A stretch of DNA of 64,000 bases from a virus: positions 82,526-146,525 of the IMG/VR virus record IMGVR_UViG_3300026488_000015; one strand, given 5' to 3'. Below are positions 21,602 to 29,668 of this stretch, piece after piece; positions within the stretch are counted from its first letter, which is position 1, and the number at the start of each line of letters is the position of its first letter. The notes beneath the pieces were generated by a model. That model made no database searches. It was given only the letters and a program-made list of their open reading frames with translations, and was not told the DNA's origin. Made by a program: the position numbers and the translations under genes.

Positions 21602-22633
21602 TTATAGCCCTACCATTTTTTCGATTTCAAGTCTGATTCTCTCTAGTGAAAGAATAGTTTCAGAAAGTTCCTCTACGCTCATTGTAACAGTTGGTGCTCT
21701 TTTGACCATTTTGTTGTCGTTTCTTTGAAATTCAAGTGCAGTTTCAACTGCTTCAGATACACCAGGTAGTGTAAGTACAAGTTGTAGTTCTGTGATTCTC
21801 TTTGAATCGTTTTGTACTCTCTCACGAACAGCTTGAAGTGATTTCTTATCTGCTGTGAATCCTCTACCAACGAATCTCATAAATCTAAATGCTCTAAGAG
21901 GGTCTTCTTCAAGACGGTCTTTTGGTTTACCAACAAATCTAAGTGTTTTTGTCTTGATGTCATCTATGAAACATTCAGTAGGGTCGATAATCAGTTCAGA
22001 TGTAAGATTAAAGAAACCAGCACCGATAGTGAAATCTCTACGATTACCATCTTCTTCAATAGTACCTGCTTCTCCACCCGCATTATCCTTATCTTTCCTA
22101 AAATTAGCAATCTCGAAATCTTGGTTGTTCTTAGAAGCAATAAGTACAAGAAATTGTTTACCTACATTGTTTACTTTAAACCCATTTTCTTTGAAAGTTT
22201 TTTCTAGTGTATCCATATCTGTGTCCGTACAAAAATCAAAATCGTTTGGTACTTTATTGATAAGAAAATCTCTTACAGCACCACCAACAAGACAAGCTTC
22301 AGTAGAAAGACCTTTAAGAATCTCTGCTACTTCTTCTGCTTGAGCAAAATGACCATTAAATTCTTCTGAAATAACAGCACTCATACCGATATTTTCATCA
22401 ACCATTTCGCACATTGTATCTGATAGAGGTGTAAATGTATCTGGAAAATCACCAAACATAAACTCTGAAATATCGTGTAGAATATAAAACATTTGTGTAT
22501 CATAATCATCAGCAAGTGATAGATTTACTTCAACTTCCCATTTCTCAGGAGGGTTTGATAGTTTAATCAAATCTGTATCTTGGAAGTTTCTAAAGAACAT
22601 TTCGTTGAATTTCTTTGTTAGTTTGTTTCTCAT
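21602..22633 (-). CDS. cca: tRNA nucleotidyltransferase (CCA-adding enzyme / poly(A) polymerase family)
   Basis: Class II nucleotidyltransferase. LVGGAVRD at 115-122 and DFDF with catalytic aspartates at 131-133 form the active head; ERRDF-like NRRDFTIGA near 198, then EEDPLRAFRFMRF, the neck motif that helps select C and A. It adds or repairs 3' CCA ends of tRNAs. Unusually, about 110 residues precede the catalytic head; they include LHDISEFMFGD, which recalls an HD-type segment. C-terminal body is short. It fits the RNA-repair set of this phage. Confidence 0.9.
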   Translation of the reverse strand: MRNKLTKKFNEMFFRNFQDTDLIKLSNPPEKWEVEVNLSLADDYDTQMFYILHDISEFMFGDFPDTFTPLSDTMCEMVDENIGMSAVISEEFNGHFAQAEEVAEILKGLSTEACLVGGAVRDFLINKVPNDFDFCTDTDMDTLEKTFKENGFKVNNVGKQFLVLIASKNNQDFEIANFRKDKDNAGGEAGTIEEDGNRRDFTIGAGFFNLTSELIIDPTECFIDDIKTKTLRFVGKPKDRLEEDPLRAFRFMRFVGRGFTADKKSLQAVRERVQNDSKRITELQLVLTLPGVSEAVETALEFQRNDNKMVKRAPTVTMSVEELSETILSLERIRLEIEKMVGL

Positions 22634-22652
22634 CTTATCTTTCCTTCTTTCT

Positions 22653-22677
22653 CTTTATATGTAATATTATAACATAA
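22653..22677 (-). promoter_or_regulatory. Recurrent TATAAT promoter
   Basis: Canonical copy ahead of the CCA-adding enzyme. Confidence 0.8.
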
Positions 22678-22694
22678 GAGACCTTAAAACCTTC

Positions 22695-23288
22695 TTATGA
22701 ACTATAACTATCTGGCCAACCACCATTAGAAACAGACTTAGTAGAACCTGGTGATAATGTGATATATCCAGGCATCTTAGTTTTAAGTAAAATACCTTCT
22801 TCGTTCCCTTCTTTAAAAAGAGCAGTACAAGCTTTTACATTTTTTACAAGAGCAGGAGAATTAATATCTATAAGTTTTTTGATGTTATTAGAGATTTCAT
22901 ACGAACCACTACCTGCTTTTTTAGGTGTAACTACTATTGAGATATATTCTATCCAAGTAGTTGTTTTCTTTCCAGCATAAACTGAACCATAAACATCATA
23001 AGTAATAAACATTGTAACGCCATTTTCAATTATTTCTAATTTAGCTGTACCATATCTGTTATTAACAAACTCTCCACTTGTATGATATTGCATATTATCT
23101 TTAGTTTCAATGCTAACCAGTTTTGGTTCATATCCTGCTTTCTTTAGTGTTTCAAATACTTTAGATTTTTTATATACTGTCTTTATTTTCTTTTCAACTG
23201 CATCCATAGTCGGGAGCATACTATGTTGCTCACCTGATGGGTTTACCTCTGTTGTAGCTTCATTCACAAATTTACTAAATTTTACCAT
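22695..23288 (-). CDS. Putative internal head protein with capsid-targeting leader (197 aa)
   Basis: MVKFSKFVNEATTEVNPSGE: leader plus predicted cut after Glu10. The remaining ~187 residues are beta-rich with a lysine-rich helix near residue 32-45. It lies 19 kb from the main cluster but carries its own TATAAATA 20 bases upstream, so the leader and late promoter occur together again. Body family unknown. Confidence 0.82.
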   Translation of the reverse strand: MVKFSKFVNEATTEVNPSGEQHSMLPTMDAVEKKIKTVYKKSKVFETLKKAGYEPKLVSIETKDNMQYHTSGEFVNNRYGTAKLEIIENGVTMFITYDVYGSVYAGKKTTTWIEYISIVVTPKKAGSGSYEISNNIKKLIDINSPALVKNVKACTALFKEGNEEGILLKTKMPGYITLSPGSTKSVSNGGWPDSYSS

Positions 23289-23307
23289 ATTGTACCTCTT
23301 TTATTGT

Positions 23308-23315
23308 TATTTATA
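23308..23315 (-). promoter_or_regulatory. T4-type late promoter TATAAATA
   Basis: Exact octamer ahead of the isolated leader-peptide gene (start 23288), overlapping the end of the upstream gene. Confidence 0.85.
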
Positions 23316-23733
23316 TTTCAATCTTAGGTTTTTTGTTTAGTGTAAGTTCCCATAAAGAAAGTGAATGAGAATAATCTTCAATATGCTGTAAAGAAGCATA
23401 TTCTTCAACACATTCTTCAGATAAGATAAGTTCTTCGGAACTCATAAATAGCACTAATTTTTTTGGAAATTGCTCAAAGTTCTGCACTGATTTTAATACT
23501 TTTTTGTAATCTTTAATGAACTCAAAAATATCATCTTCTATACTTAACTCTGTAGCTGTATAAAAAGTAAAATCTTCATCTAAAGCATCTTCAAAAGTGG
23601 TATCACCTGAATCTGTTTGAAACGATTTGTCTTCTAAATCTACGAAACGAAAATGCTCATTACAATAAAAAACTACTTCATCTATCATATCCGATTTGTT
23701 TGTTAATAACTCTATCATTTTTTGGCTTAACAT
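23311..23733 (-). CDS. Hypothetical acidic protein (140 aa)
   Basis: Very acidic (TFEDALDEDFTFYTATELSI; EELILSEECVEEYA), which recalls DNA-mimic proteins, though a compact shape cannot be judged by eye. No recognised family. Own promoter upstream. Confidence 0.72.
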   Translation of the reverse strand: MLSQKMIELLTNKSDMIDEVVFYCNEHFRFVDLEDKSFQTDSGDTTFEDALDEDFTFYTATELSIEDDIFEFIKDYKKVLKSVQNFEQFPKKLVLFMSSEELILSEECVEEYASLQHIEDYSHSLSLWELTLNKKPKIEI

Positions 23734-23751
23734 ATTATTTTCCTTATCTCT

Positions 23752-23776
23752 CTTTATATGTAATATTATAACATAA
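23752..23776 (-). promoter_or_regulatory. Recurrent TATAAT promoter
   Basis: Canonical copy ahead of the acidic protein gene. Confidence 0.8.
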
Positions 23777-23793
23777 AGAACCTTTAGGCCTTC

Positions 23794-24030
23794 TTAAAGC
23801 ATATCTGCAGGATAATTCTCTTGAATATATCCCATCAGCTCTGGTGGAATATTGGTTGCTAATGAATTTTCGGTTGTTATTCCAACCAATATCATTTCGC
23901 CTTCGTATCTAGGATACATTTCTGATACTGCATCATTAAAATCTTTTTGCATAGCTGTTCTATGGTATTCATCTAATATTTGGTGGAGATATGTTTCTGC
24001 TATTTCTGTGAGTTTAACTGCTAAATCCAC
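23794..24030 (-). CDS. Hypothetical protein with YPADML ending (78 aa)
   Basis: Helical N-terminus, then MGYIQENYPADML. The helix followed by E-N-x-P and a hydrophobic end fits the degenerate form of the tag (PHLFL to PADML). Overlaps the next upstream gene by 10 bases. Confidence 0.7.
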   Translation of the reverse strand: MDLAVKLTEIAETYLHQILDEYHRTAMQKDFNDAVSEMYPRYEGEMILVGITTENSLATNIPPELMGYIQENYPADML

Positions 24031-24368
24031 CCTACTTCCTTCTGTAATCTGTGCATAATGATAAATTCTTCCATCGTGTCGAAATCTTTACACCACTTGA
24101 AAAAATTAGTAACGAAATAATGAAAATCGGAGACATCATAATAAGAATTCCCAAGGTCAATGATGTCTAAGCCGTCCAGCATCAAGATATAACCAGGGTA
24201 CTCATTCACTATTGTTTTGATAACTGGTATGTACACAGCATCGAATAGCATCATTCTGTCAATACCTGCTTTGTCTCCACTCATAACGAATTCTTTATAT
24301 TTCTTCAATGCTCTAGGAGAGTTCATAATGTTTTGTTCTTTTTGCGATAATGTGCCGTATATTTTCAT
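24021..24368 (-). CDS. Hypothetical protein (115 aa)
   Basis: Helical front (LSQKEQNIMNSPRALKKYKE), an aliphatic beta segment (YPGYILMLDGLDIIDLG) and an aromatic helix (FHYFVTNFFKWCKDF). Unknown; sits in a cluster of nucleotide and small regulatory genes. Confidence 0.72.
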   Translation of the reverse strand: MKIYGTLSQKEQNIMNSPRALKKYKEFVMSGDKAGIDRMMLFDAVYIPVIKTIVNEYPGYILMLDGLDIIDLGNSYYDVSDFHYFVTNFFKWCKDFDTMEEFIIMHRLQKEVGWI

Positions 24369-24369
24369 T

Positions 24370-24660
24370 CTATCCCTTTATGAGGTAAATACCATTTTTA
24401 AATCCACCTAGCTTCTCTTCTTTGAGTCTTTTTGCTTCAAGTATATCATCTAACGAAAACCCTTGAATTAAAGCTAAATCTTCCATTACCTGGAGAACAT
24501 CACCGTACTCTAAAATATCTTTGCATTTAGCATCAATAAGCTCATCCATTTCTTCTTTTAGTTTTTTCACTAAGAACATCTTTCGTTGTTTCTCGCAATC
24601 ACTAATATGTAGCTCTTTAGGCTCGATTATGTCGATGTACTTATCTCTGATTATTTTCAT
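24370..24660 (-). CDS. MazG-like / PRA-PH-type nucleotide pyrophosphohydrolase
   Basis: All-alpha NTP pyrophosphohydrolase fold: MKIIRDKYIDII start, KLKEEMDELIDAK helix with metal-binding Glu residues (EExxE at ~36-40), EYGDVLQVMEDLAL with Asp54, and a closing RLKEEKLGGFKNGIYL typical of this family's GGF turn. It removes pyrophosphate from non-canonical or excess nucleotides. At 96 residues it is a single domain. A second, longer MazG-like gene is at 55452-56030. Confidence 0.8.
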   Translation of the reverse strand: MKIIRDKYIDIIEPKELHISDCEKQRKMFLVKKLKEEMDELIDAKCKDILEYGDVLQVMEDLALIQGFSLDDILEAKRLKEEKLGGFKNGIYLIKG

Positions 24661-24662
24661 AA

Positions 24663-24869
24663 CTAATCCTTCAATCTTTTAAATGTTTCATAATCCATTC
24701 TGCTTCTATTTCGAAACCACCAAAAGTGAGGCCAAAAATAAAGAACCTCCCAAATACCTTTATCATTTTTCACTACTTGAATATCAATTATATCTTTATT
24801 TAATATTTCAGAAAGCATATCTTTGTATTCTTGAAGATTCTCTATCTCTCTTTGTATTTGAGCAGTCAT
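24663..24869 (-). CDS. Hypothetical protein (68 aa)
   Basis: Helical front and a Trp/Phe-rich centre (YFWPHFWWFRNRSR). The aromatic patch may sit at a membrane or in a ligand site. Unknown. Confidence 0.7.
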   Translation of the reverse strand: MTAQIQREIENLQEYKDMLSEILNKDIIDIQVVKNDKGIWEVLYFWPHFWWFRNRSRMDYETFKRLKD

Positions 24870-25139
24870 CTAACACCACTCTGAAGCAATTGATTGTGCT
24901 TCTTCAAAAGTTTTAAGAACTACATTTGATTGTTCTTGTTGTTCATTATCATAGTTAAATTCAAGAACTCGACATTCATTAGAAGTTATCTCATAGACAA
25001 TTTCCCAAGATGGAGAACGAACTTCTATAAGTTGCACAAATGAAAGTTCTGATTTGTCATTCTTAGTAGTAAAACCTAAATCTAATAATTCTAGGTTGTT
25101 TTCTTCATAGTCTTTAAGTATTTTGTTTAAATCATTCAT
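24870..25139 (-). CDS. Hypothetical protein (89 aa)
   Basis: Acidic alpha/beta protein (NLELLDLGFTTKNDKSELSF) ending AQSIASEWC. Head of a seven-gene group after its promoter. Unknown. Confidence 0.72.
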   Translation of the reverse strand: MNDLNKILKDYEENNLELLDLGFTTKNDKSELSFVQLIEVRSPSWEIVYEITSNECRVLEFNYDNEQQEQSNVVLKTFEEAQSIASEWC

Positions 25140-25154
25140 AGTCTTTCCTTCTTT

Positions 25155-25179
25155 CTTTATATGTAATATTATAACATAA
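25155..25179 (-). promoter_or_regulatory. Recurrent TATAAT promoter
   Basis: Canonical copy ahead of the MazG-like gene group. Confidence 0.8.
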
Positions 25180-25185
25180 AGAACC

Positions 25186-25488
25186 TTACATCTTCCTTAA
25201 TTCTTCATCTATCATCTTATAAATGCGAAGGAAATCGATATTGCACTCATTTTTTATTTTTGAAGCATTATCATCGCACTTAGCATTATACTCGCTAAGG
25301 ACATCCTGAACATCTTCTGTTAATAGTTTTGCTCTTAAATATTCTTGCGTAATTCTTAAATCTTTCTTCGAAACAATACCACTTTCAATAAGTGTATCTA
25401 TGAAAACTTTTAGGTTATTAGCAGTACGACCTGCTTTATATAACAATTCGTTATATTCTTGTGAGTCTTTTACATCCATTATTGTCAC
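25186..25488 (-). CDS. Hypothetical helical protein (100 aa)
   Basis: Long helices throughout (VSKKDLRITQEYLRAKLLTE), Asp/Glu rich, no motif recognised. Next gene starts right after its stop. Confidence 0.72.
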   Translation of the reverse strand: MTIMDVKDSQEYNELLYKAGRTANNLKVFIDTLIESGIVSKKDLRITQEYLRAKLLTEDVQDVLSEYNAKCDDNASKIKNECNIDFLRIYKMIDEELRKM

Positions 25489-25489
25489 C

Positions 25490-25933
25490 TTAAAGCATTA
25501 AATCAGGTCGAGTATTCGTTACATATTCGTAAGCATCTTCTCTCAATGTTTTTGTATCAGAATCAAAATCAAAAAAGAACGAACCATCACCACCATAAAA
25601 TTGGATATGACCACTTAATAGCTCTTTACCTGATTCTTTGTACACATCATTCATAAACATAATATCTTTTTTTGAACCACTGAATACATTCGTATAACCA
25701 TAAACCTGAGGGAGAACTGAACGAAAACCTTGTACTTCATCGTGAAATTTATCTATAAATTCTCTTGCCATAATACTACTATTTAACCCGTTAGGTGTTA
25801 ATGTTGTTGAGTATTCTTTGGTGTTTAATTTCGTTTTAGCAGTAAATACTTTTTCTTCTCTCGTTACTATAGCAGATACTTTATATGTTTGTCTTAATAT
25901 CATTTCTATATTTACTTCAAAATCAGTTCTCAT
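25490..25933 (-). CDS. Hypothetical protein with RPDLML ending (147 aa)
   Basis: Beta-rich protein (FEVNIEMILRQTYKVSAIVT; FFFDFDSDTKT) ending EYVTNTRPDLML, a tag variant with PD in place of PH, as in 51953-52219. Adjacent to another tag protein upstream. Confidence 0.75.
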   Translation of the reverse strand: MRTDFEVNIEMILRQTYKVSAIVTREEKVFTAKTKLNTKEYSTTLTPNGLNSSIMAREFIDKFHDEVQGFRSVLPQVYGYTNVFSGSKKDIMFMNDVYKESGKELLSGHIQFYGGDGSFFFDFDSDTKTLREDAYEYVTNTRPDLML

Positions 25934-25942
25934 AATTTTTCC

Positions 25943-26218
25943 TTATAATATTAAATGTGGGTAATGTTCACCAATAAGCGTCATTATTTGTCTGTGAATG
26001 TAAAGAGATTTTGCTTGACTTCCTATTCGGGTATTGAATGTATCTGCTATAAGATATTCTTTAGCGAAATATTCAAAATCTCTCATAAATCTATCGTCCA
26101 TATACTCTTCTATACTAACTTTAATAAGTGTATCAGTACCATTAAAGAATACATTTTTAGTGTGGTGATTTGGGCTCACATTTATGAACTCAATAAGATT
26201 GTTATCAATCGTTATCAT
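25943..26218 (-). CDS. Hypothetical protein with YPHLIL C-terminal tag (91 aa)
   Basis: Asp/Phe-rich front (LIEFINVSPNHHTKNVFFNG), helix, and MTLIGEHYPHLIL at the end, a strict PHLxL tag. Unknown otherwise. Confidence 0.77.
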   Translation of the reverse strand: MITIDNNLIEFINVSPNHHTKNVFFNGTDTLIKVSIEEYMDDRFMRDFEYFAKEYLIADTFNTRIGSQAKSLYIHRQIMTLIGEHYPHLIL

Positions 26219-26227
26219 TTTGCTCCT

Positions 26228-26389
26228 TTAAAATTTATCTGAAGCCATTATACCTGATACTAGACCAAATGTGATACCAAACATTATAGCACAAATACCG
26301 TACCCATTTAGTACCACACTTAACGCTACAGCACAACCTACAATAATACCAGTTTTAACTGGTTTTGGTATATTTTTAATTTTTCCCAT
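26228..26389 (-). CDS. Small two-pass membrane protein (53 aa)
   Basis: MGKIKNIPKPVKTGIIVGCA: a basic start, then two hydrophobic helices with a short turn. Fills the gap between two genes and is followed closely by the next ATG. Confidence 0.65.
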   Translation of the reverse strand: MGKIKNIPKPVKTGIIVGCAVALSVVLNGYGICAIMFGITFGLVSGIMASDKF

Positions 26390-26392
26390 TAT

Positions 26393-26497
26393 CTAGTCCA
26401 ATTGGTAATCGACCACATCGCCAATACCATCATATATTTCATTCTCGTATGTCTCATCCCAAAAATCATTCCAAACCATTTTTATATATTCAATCAT
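26393..26497 (-). CDS. Tiny acidic protein (34 aa)
   Basis: MIEYIKMVWNDFWDETYENE and 14 more acidic residues. ATGA overlap with the upstream gene and GGAAATAAA ahead of the start. Acidic, aromatic; role unknown. Confidence 0.58.
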   Translation of the reverse strand: MIEYIKMVWNDFWDETYENEIYDGIGDVVDYQLD

Positions 26498-26976
26498 TTT
26501 ATTTCCTTTATATCTGAAATAGTGTAATCACAAGCACTAATTATTTCAAAAAGTTCCTCTGAATATGAGTTTAACGAATCAATTTCGTATGCTTGGTATT
26601 CATCCATCGTTTGCATATCTTCATCCCAATCAGCAGGGTCAAATTCTAAGGTTTCTGTGACCTCGAATGTTACTGTATATGATATTTTACGAGTTTCTGT
26701 TAAATCTTGTTCTGGTTCTTGATTTGCTTTTTCTAATGCATCTTCCATTAGGGCATTCATCATTTCTTTCTGTGAATCTTCTAATTCTTTCATTTTTTCG
26801 ATTGTAGGTATTTTTGGTAACTGAGGTTCAATCCAATCACAATCAGGACATTGCAGATAAAAATTAGGCTCGCTTACAGTAGGTGTTAATTTACTACCAC
26901 ATAAACAAGTGAGTTTATGCCCGAAAGAACTATTTTGAAAATAATTGTATTGTTTTTGTAAGTCATTGTTTGTCAT
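26494..26976 (-). CDS. Zinc-ribbon protein with acidic tail (160 aa)
   Basis: Start at ATG 26976 (AAAGGATAATCAG upstream). CLCGSKLTPTVSEPNFYLQC followed by PDC gives a C-x-C...CxxC zinc ribbon near residues 24-46. A helical linker follows, then a very acidic beta domain (TLEFDPADWDEDMQTMDEYQ). Likely a binding adaptor; family unknown. Confidence 0.76.
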   Translation of the reverse strand: MTNNDLQKQYNYFQNSSFGHKLTCLCGSKLTPTVSEPNFYLQCPDCDWIEPQLPKIPTIEKMKELEDSQKEMMNALMEDALEKANQEPEQDLTETRKISYTVTFEVTETLEFDPADWDEDMQTMDEYQAYEIDSLNSYSEELFEIISACDYTISDIKEIK

Positions 26977-26987
26977 CTGATTATCCT

Positions 26988-27461
26988 TTAATCCCAAGCA
27001 TCGATGTATTCGATAGCTTCTAAATCTCTATCGAGTATTTCAAAATGGTTACTAAAACGACCAATGAAGTACACGAAATATACAGTTTTTCCTTCGTAAC
27101 CTACATATCTAGGTCTTCCAGTCCTTAAGCTATAATTTTCATTCTCGTATCGAATTACATTATTCCAATGCTCAGGGTCTACATCTGTATGTGTAGTGAC
27201 ATAACCTTTAGAATCTGTACTCGTATATGTACTTGTACTTCTAGCTACATAAGTACAAGTAATAAGCTTACCTACTGCAGAATGTTCTTCTACACCAACT
27301 CTATCTGCAACAGCAAATATAAGACTGAATAATATAGCACCAAATACTACTATGAACATTTTGTGTATATTGCTTGTTCTCCATAATCCAACTAGAGTCT
27401 CTTTAATATCTACAAATAACTCTAATGTACCACTAAACACATTGTTTAAAAACTTATTCAT
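26988..27461 (-). CDS. Single-pass membrane protein with outer beta domain (157 aa)
   Basis: Amphipathic front, hydrophobic helix at about residues 35-51 (MFIVVFGAILFSLIFAV), then a Ser/Thr/Tyr-rich soluble domain and IEYIDAWD end. Type II topology predicted. It might act in superinfection exclusion, as small phage membrane proteins often do, but nothing specific supports that. Confidence 0.72.
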   Translation of the reverse strand: MNKFLNNVFSGTLELFVDIKETLVGLWRTSNIHKMFIVVFGAILFSLIFAVADRVGVEEHSAVGKLITCTYVARSTSTYTSTDSKGYVTTHTDVDPEHWNNVIRYENENYSLRTGRPRYVGYEGKTVYFVYFIGRFSNHFEILDRDLEAIEYIDAWD

Positions 27462-27478
27462 CTTTCTATCCTTTGTCT

Positions 27479-27503
27479 CTTTATATGTAATATTATAACA
27501 TAA
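27479..27503 (-). promoter_or_regulatory. Recurrent TATAAT promoter
   Basis: Canonical copy ahead of the gene at 27461. Confidence 0.8.
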
Positions 27504-27520
27504 AGAACCTTAGAGCTTTA

Positions 27521-27805
27521 TTAACAGCGTTCACCTGGTTGTAAATTATTGAAATACGACTGAATAGCTTCGGTTTGTTCTATTCTTTCACCTTCTGGCA
27601 AGTTCCCAAAAACATTAGAACCACCTTCGTGTATATGACTCAAAGCGTGTTGATGCTCAATCGAGCCCATACTCGGGTCTATATCATCACGAAAGGCTAA
27701 TCTAAGATGCCCTTTGATACGCTGTAAGTCTTTTGCTGATATTTCTTTTGGGTCATTTAATTCAAGAAAACCTTGAAGGAAGTAACAAAAATTTGTACTG
27801 GTCAT
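27521..27805 (-). CDS. Conserved phage protein, FCYFLQGFLEL type (94 aa)
   Basis: MTSTNFCYFLQGFLELNDPK belongs to a short family frequent in tailed phages (MTTxxFCYWLQGxFEL, then a helix with IKxHLxLxF). The function of that family is unknown. A paralogue is 235 bases away at 28040-28261. The C-terminal part of this copy carries a His-rich stretch (HQHALSHIHEGG) absent from the other. Confidence 0.78.
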   Translation of the reverse strand: MTSTNFCYFLQGFLELNDPKEISAKDLQRIKGHLRLAFRDDIDPSMGSIEHQHALSHIHEGGSNVFGNLPEGERIEQTEAIQSYFNNLQPGERC

Positions 27806-27806
27806 A

Positions 27807-27938
27807 TTAATCCTTTACTGTTTCACGGAGTTTAAGTAAATCCATTTCTTTCTTCCTGACTTCTTCTATGTTCTTATACAGTTTGATTTTCTCATCATTA
27901 TATACTTCTAATGCTTTATCAATTTGTTCTCTATTCAT
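27807..27938 (-). CDS. Tiny coiled-coil protein (43 aa)
   Basis: MNREQIDKALEVYNDEKIKL and 23 more residues, all helical with heptad-like hydrophobics. AAAGGAAACGAA precedes the ATG; the stop abuts the next start. Confidence 0.65.
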   Translation of the reverse strand: MNREQIDKALEVYNDEKIKLYKNIEEVRKKEMDLLKLRETVKD

Positions 27939-28021
27939 TTCGTTTCCTTTAAGTATCGTTTCTTCCATATTTCATAGTCTGGTATATTTCTATCTTCAGA
28001 CCACAACCGCCAGTGCAACAT
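27935..28021 (-). CDS. Tiny basic protein (28 aa)
   Basis: MLHWRLWSEDRNIPDYEIWK and eight residues more. ATG 28021 has GGAAGAAG at good spacing; a GTG at 28039 is an alternative. Its TGA overlaps the next ATG. The presence of Trp-rich basic helix is the only visible trait. Confidence 0.5.
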   Translation of the reverse strand: MLHWRLWSEDRNIPDYEIWKKRYLKETK

Positions 28022-28039
28022 AATAAGTTCTTCTTCCAC

Positions 28040-28261
28040 TTAACAGTTTACTGTTGGCATACCATAGAAACCATAATCTTCTTTGGTAGGGTGCACAGTT
28101 TTAGGTTCATCTTTCAAAGTACCATCTTCATTTACTATATGTTCAAAAACCATATTTAAGTGGTTCTTCAAAATCTGTGTTTGTTTCTCATTAAGTCCGT
28201 CTTCTGGTTCAATAAGCTCTAACGAACCCATCATCCAGAAACAAAAATCTCTAGTGGTCAT
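28040..28261 (-). CDS. Conserved phage protein, FCFWMMGSLEL type (73 aa)
   Basis: Paralogue of 27521-27805: MTTRDFCFWMMGSLELIEPE, then KQTQILKNHLNMVFEH. The short C-terminal tail (YGFYGMPTVNC) is typical for the family. The two copies flank three tiny genes, which suggests local duplication with insertion. Confidence 0.78.
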   Translation of the reverse strand: MTTRDFCFWMMGSLELIEPEDGLNEKQTQILKNHLNMVFEHIVNEDGTLKDEPKTVHPTKEDYGFYGMPTVNC

Positions 28262-28270
28262 ATTTTTCCT

Positions 28271-28780
28271 TTATATGTTAGTTAAGAATTGTAAACATAC
28301 CATTCTAATTTTTAACATTACAATTTCTTGTTTCATTGTAATTTCTCTGTTTTGTGCTAATTGAATCATCATATCTAATGTGTTACGAACATATTTTTCT
28401 TTAGGTTCATCAGAAATGTTTGAGAGCCTATCACATAATTTTACTTCAAAAGCGCCATCAGTCATTTCAGACATTTCAGAAATAAGATAAGTGTTTTTAC
28501 CTAATCTTTTGGTTTCTTTTTCATCCGAAGTGAGTTCTTGTACCATATCAGCAATCGTTTCACCAAATTCTCTACTAATATCTGAATGAGATACATCGCA
28601 ATCTTCAATAGTATCGTGTAAAAATGCTACTGACATCAATACACCATCTGAACCGAAATGCTTCTCAACTCTTTTAGCAACATCCATCGGATGAACTATA
28701 TAAGGCAACTTTGAACCTCTTCTGATTTGACCTTCGTGTGCTTTCGTTGCAAATAATAATGCTCTTTCAATAAATCTCAT
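28271..28780 (-). CDS. SpoT/MESH1-type HD hydrolase (small alarmone hydrolase-like)
   Basis: Single HD domain of 169 residues. AHEGQIRRGSKLPYIVHPMD (residues 14-33) gives the first histidine His30; FLHDTIED (53-60) gives His55, Asp56 and the Glu-Asp pair; VKLCDRLSNI near residue 120 gives the last metal Asp. These match the Mn-dependent (p)ppGpp 3'-pyrophosphohydrolase site. Stand-alone versions degrade ppGpp, and the animal homologue MESH1 also removes the 2' phosphate of NADPH. Degrading host alarmone would keep transcription and nucleotide synthesis active. Substrate is inferred. Confidence 0.85.
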   Translation of the reverse strand: MRFIERALLFATKAHEGQIRRGSKLPYIVHPMDVAKRVEKHFGSDGVLMSVAFLHDTIEDCDVSHSDISREFGETIADMVQELTSDEKETKRLGKNTYLISEMSEMTDGAFEVKLCDRLSNISDEPKEKYVRNTLDMMIQLAQNREITMKQEIVMLKIRMVCLQFLTNI

Positions 28781-28793
28781 AATTTCTTTCCTT

Positions 28794-28818
28794 CTTTATA
28801 TGTAATATTATAACATAT
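28794..28818 (-). promoter_or_regulatory. Recurrent TATAAT promoter
   Basis: Copy ahead of the alarmone hydrolase-like gene. Confidence 0.8.
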
Positions 28819-28835
28819 CTTTACTTAAAGCTCTA

Positions 28836-29345
28836 TTAAAGAAGGTCTGCGTATTTACCTAGTTTTCGTTTTAGTTTTCTGTTATTGAATTCATCAAATG
28901 CTTCTAATAGGTTTTCATCGTAATCTAAGGCGTTCTTTTTGAGTTCTTTTTGTACTCGTTTGTCGCCGAACATTATTTGGACTGTTTTTCTGTATTCATC
29001 ATATTCTTTACCTTTTCTTGATGTCATTGACCAAGCCATTCTAAGCCCTCTACATCTACCGCTAATAGGGTTTACTCTCTTATCAGTTAATAAAAGTTTC
29101 ACTATTTCCGAATAACCATTACTAGCCGACATCTGAAGTGATTCATTACCATTATCCGATGGGTCTACTCTCTTATCTTTCATTAAAAGTTTTACTGTCC
29201 CAAGATAACCGTGCGTACTAGCTTCTCTGATTAACCAGTTAGCATTTTCAGTTGGGTCTGCTTTTAGTCCAAGTTGTTTTACTATATAAGATTCAAAATC
29301 TTTCTCGTTTCTTGTGTATTTGTAAGCATCTACGAAACTAGCCAT
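28836..29345 (-). CDS. Ankyrin-repeat-like protein with KLGKYADLL C-terminus (169 aa)
   Basis: Two or three ankyrin-like units: LIREASTHGYLGTVKLLMKD with KRVDPSD, then SLQMSASNGYSEIVKLLLTD with KRVNP. This DxRVDPSxN...A..G..E.VKLLL pattern is common in giant-virus ankyrins. Ends RKLGKYADLL, shared with three other proteins here. Third gene of a late operon from TATAAATA at 30655. A virion protein with a C-terminal sorting tag is possible. Confidence 0.8.
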   Translation of the reverse strand: MASFVDAYKYTRNEKDFESYIVKQLGLKADPTENANWLIREASTHGYLGTVKLLMKDKRVDPSDNGNESLQMSASNGYSEIVKLLLTDKRVNPISGRCRGLRMAWSMTSRKGKEYDEYRKTVQIMFGDKRVQKELKKNALDYDENLLEAFDEFNNRKLKRKLGKYADLL

Positions 29346-29668
29346 TAGTCATCTCCGAGTAAATCGGCATATTTACCAATCTTTTTGTTCTTGTATTTTC
29401 TTATTCTATTTCTGATTTCGGGAACTGCATCATCTAAGAACTTATCGATATTATCTGGTAATTTGATTTCATTATCGATGAACATCTGAACCATCTTAGT
29501 GTCTTTGTTCTTGATAGCCATACCAAAAGGTGAATCGTTGAAATTATTTGTTAATTCGACCCATTCAGGAACTTTAATCTTTAATATTTTCTTGGCTTTA
29601 TCGTAATCACTTGATAGCACAACATCGATTAATATCTGATTTAGTGCTTTCTCTTCTATTGTCCCCAT
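29345..29668 (-). CDS. Ankyrin-like protein with KIGKYADLLGDD C-terminus (107 aa)
   Basis: One ankyrin-like unit (FGMAIKNKDTKMVQMFIDNE) framed by helices; ends KKIGKYADLLGDD. One-base overlaps with both neighbours, so all three KYADLL genes form one coupled unit. Confidence 0.78.
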   Translation of the reverse strand: MGTIEEKALNQILIDVVLSSDYDKAKKILKIKVPEWVELTNNFNDSPFGMAIKNKDTKMVQMFIDNEIKLPDNIDKFLDDAVPEIRNRIRKYKNKKIGKYADLLGDD

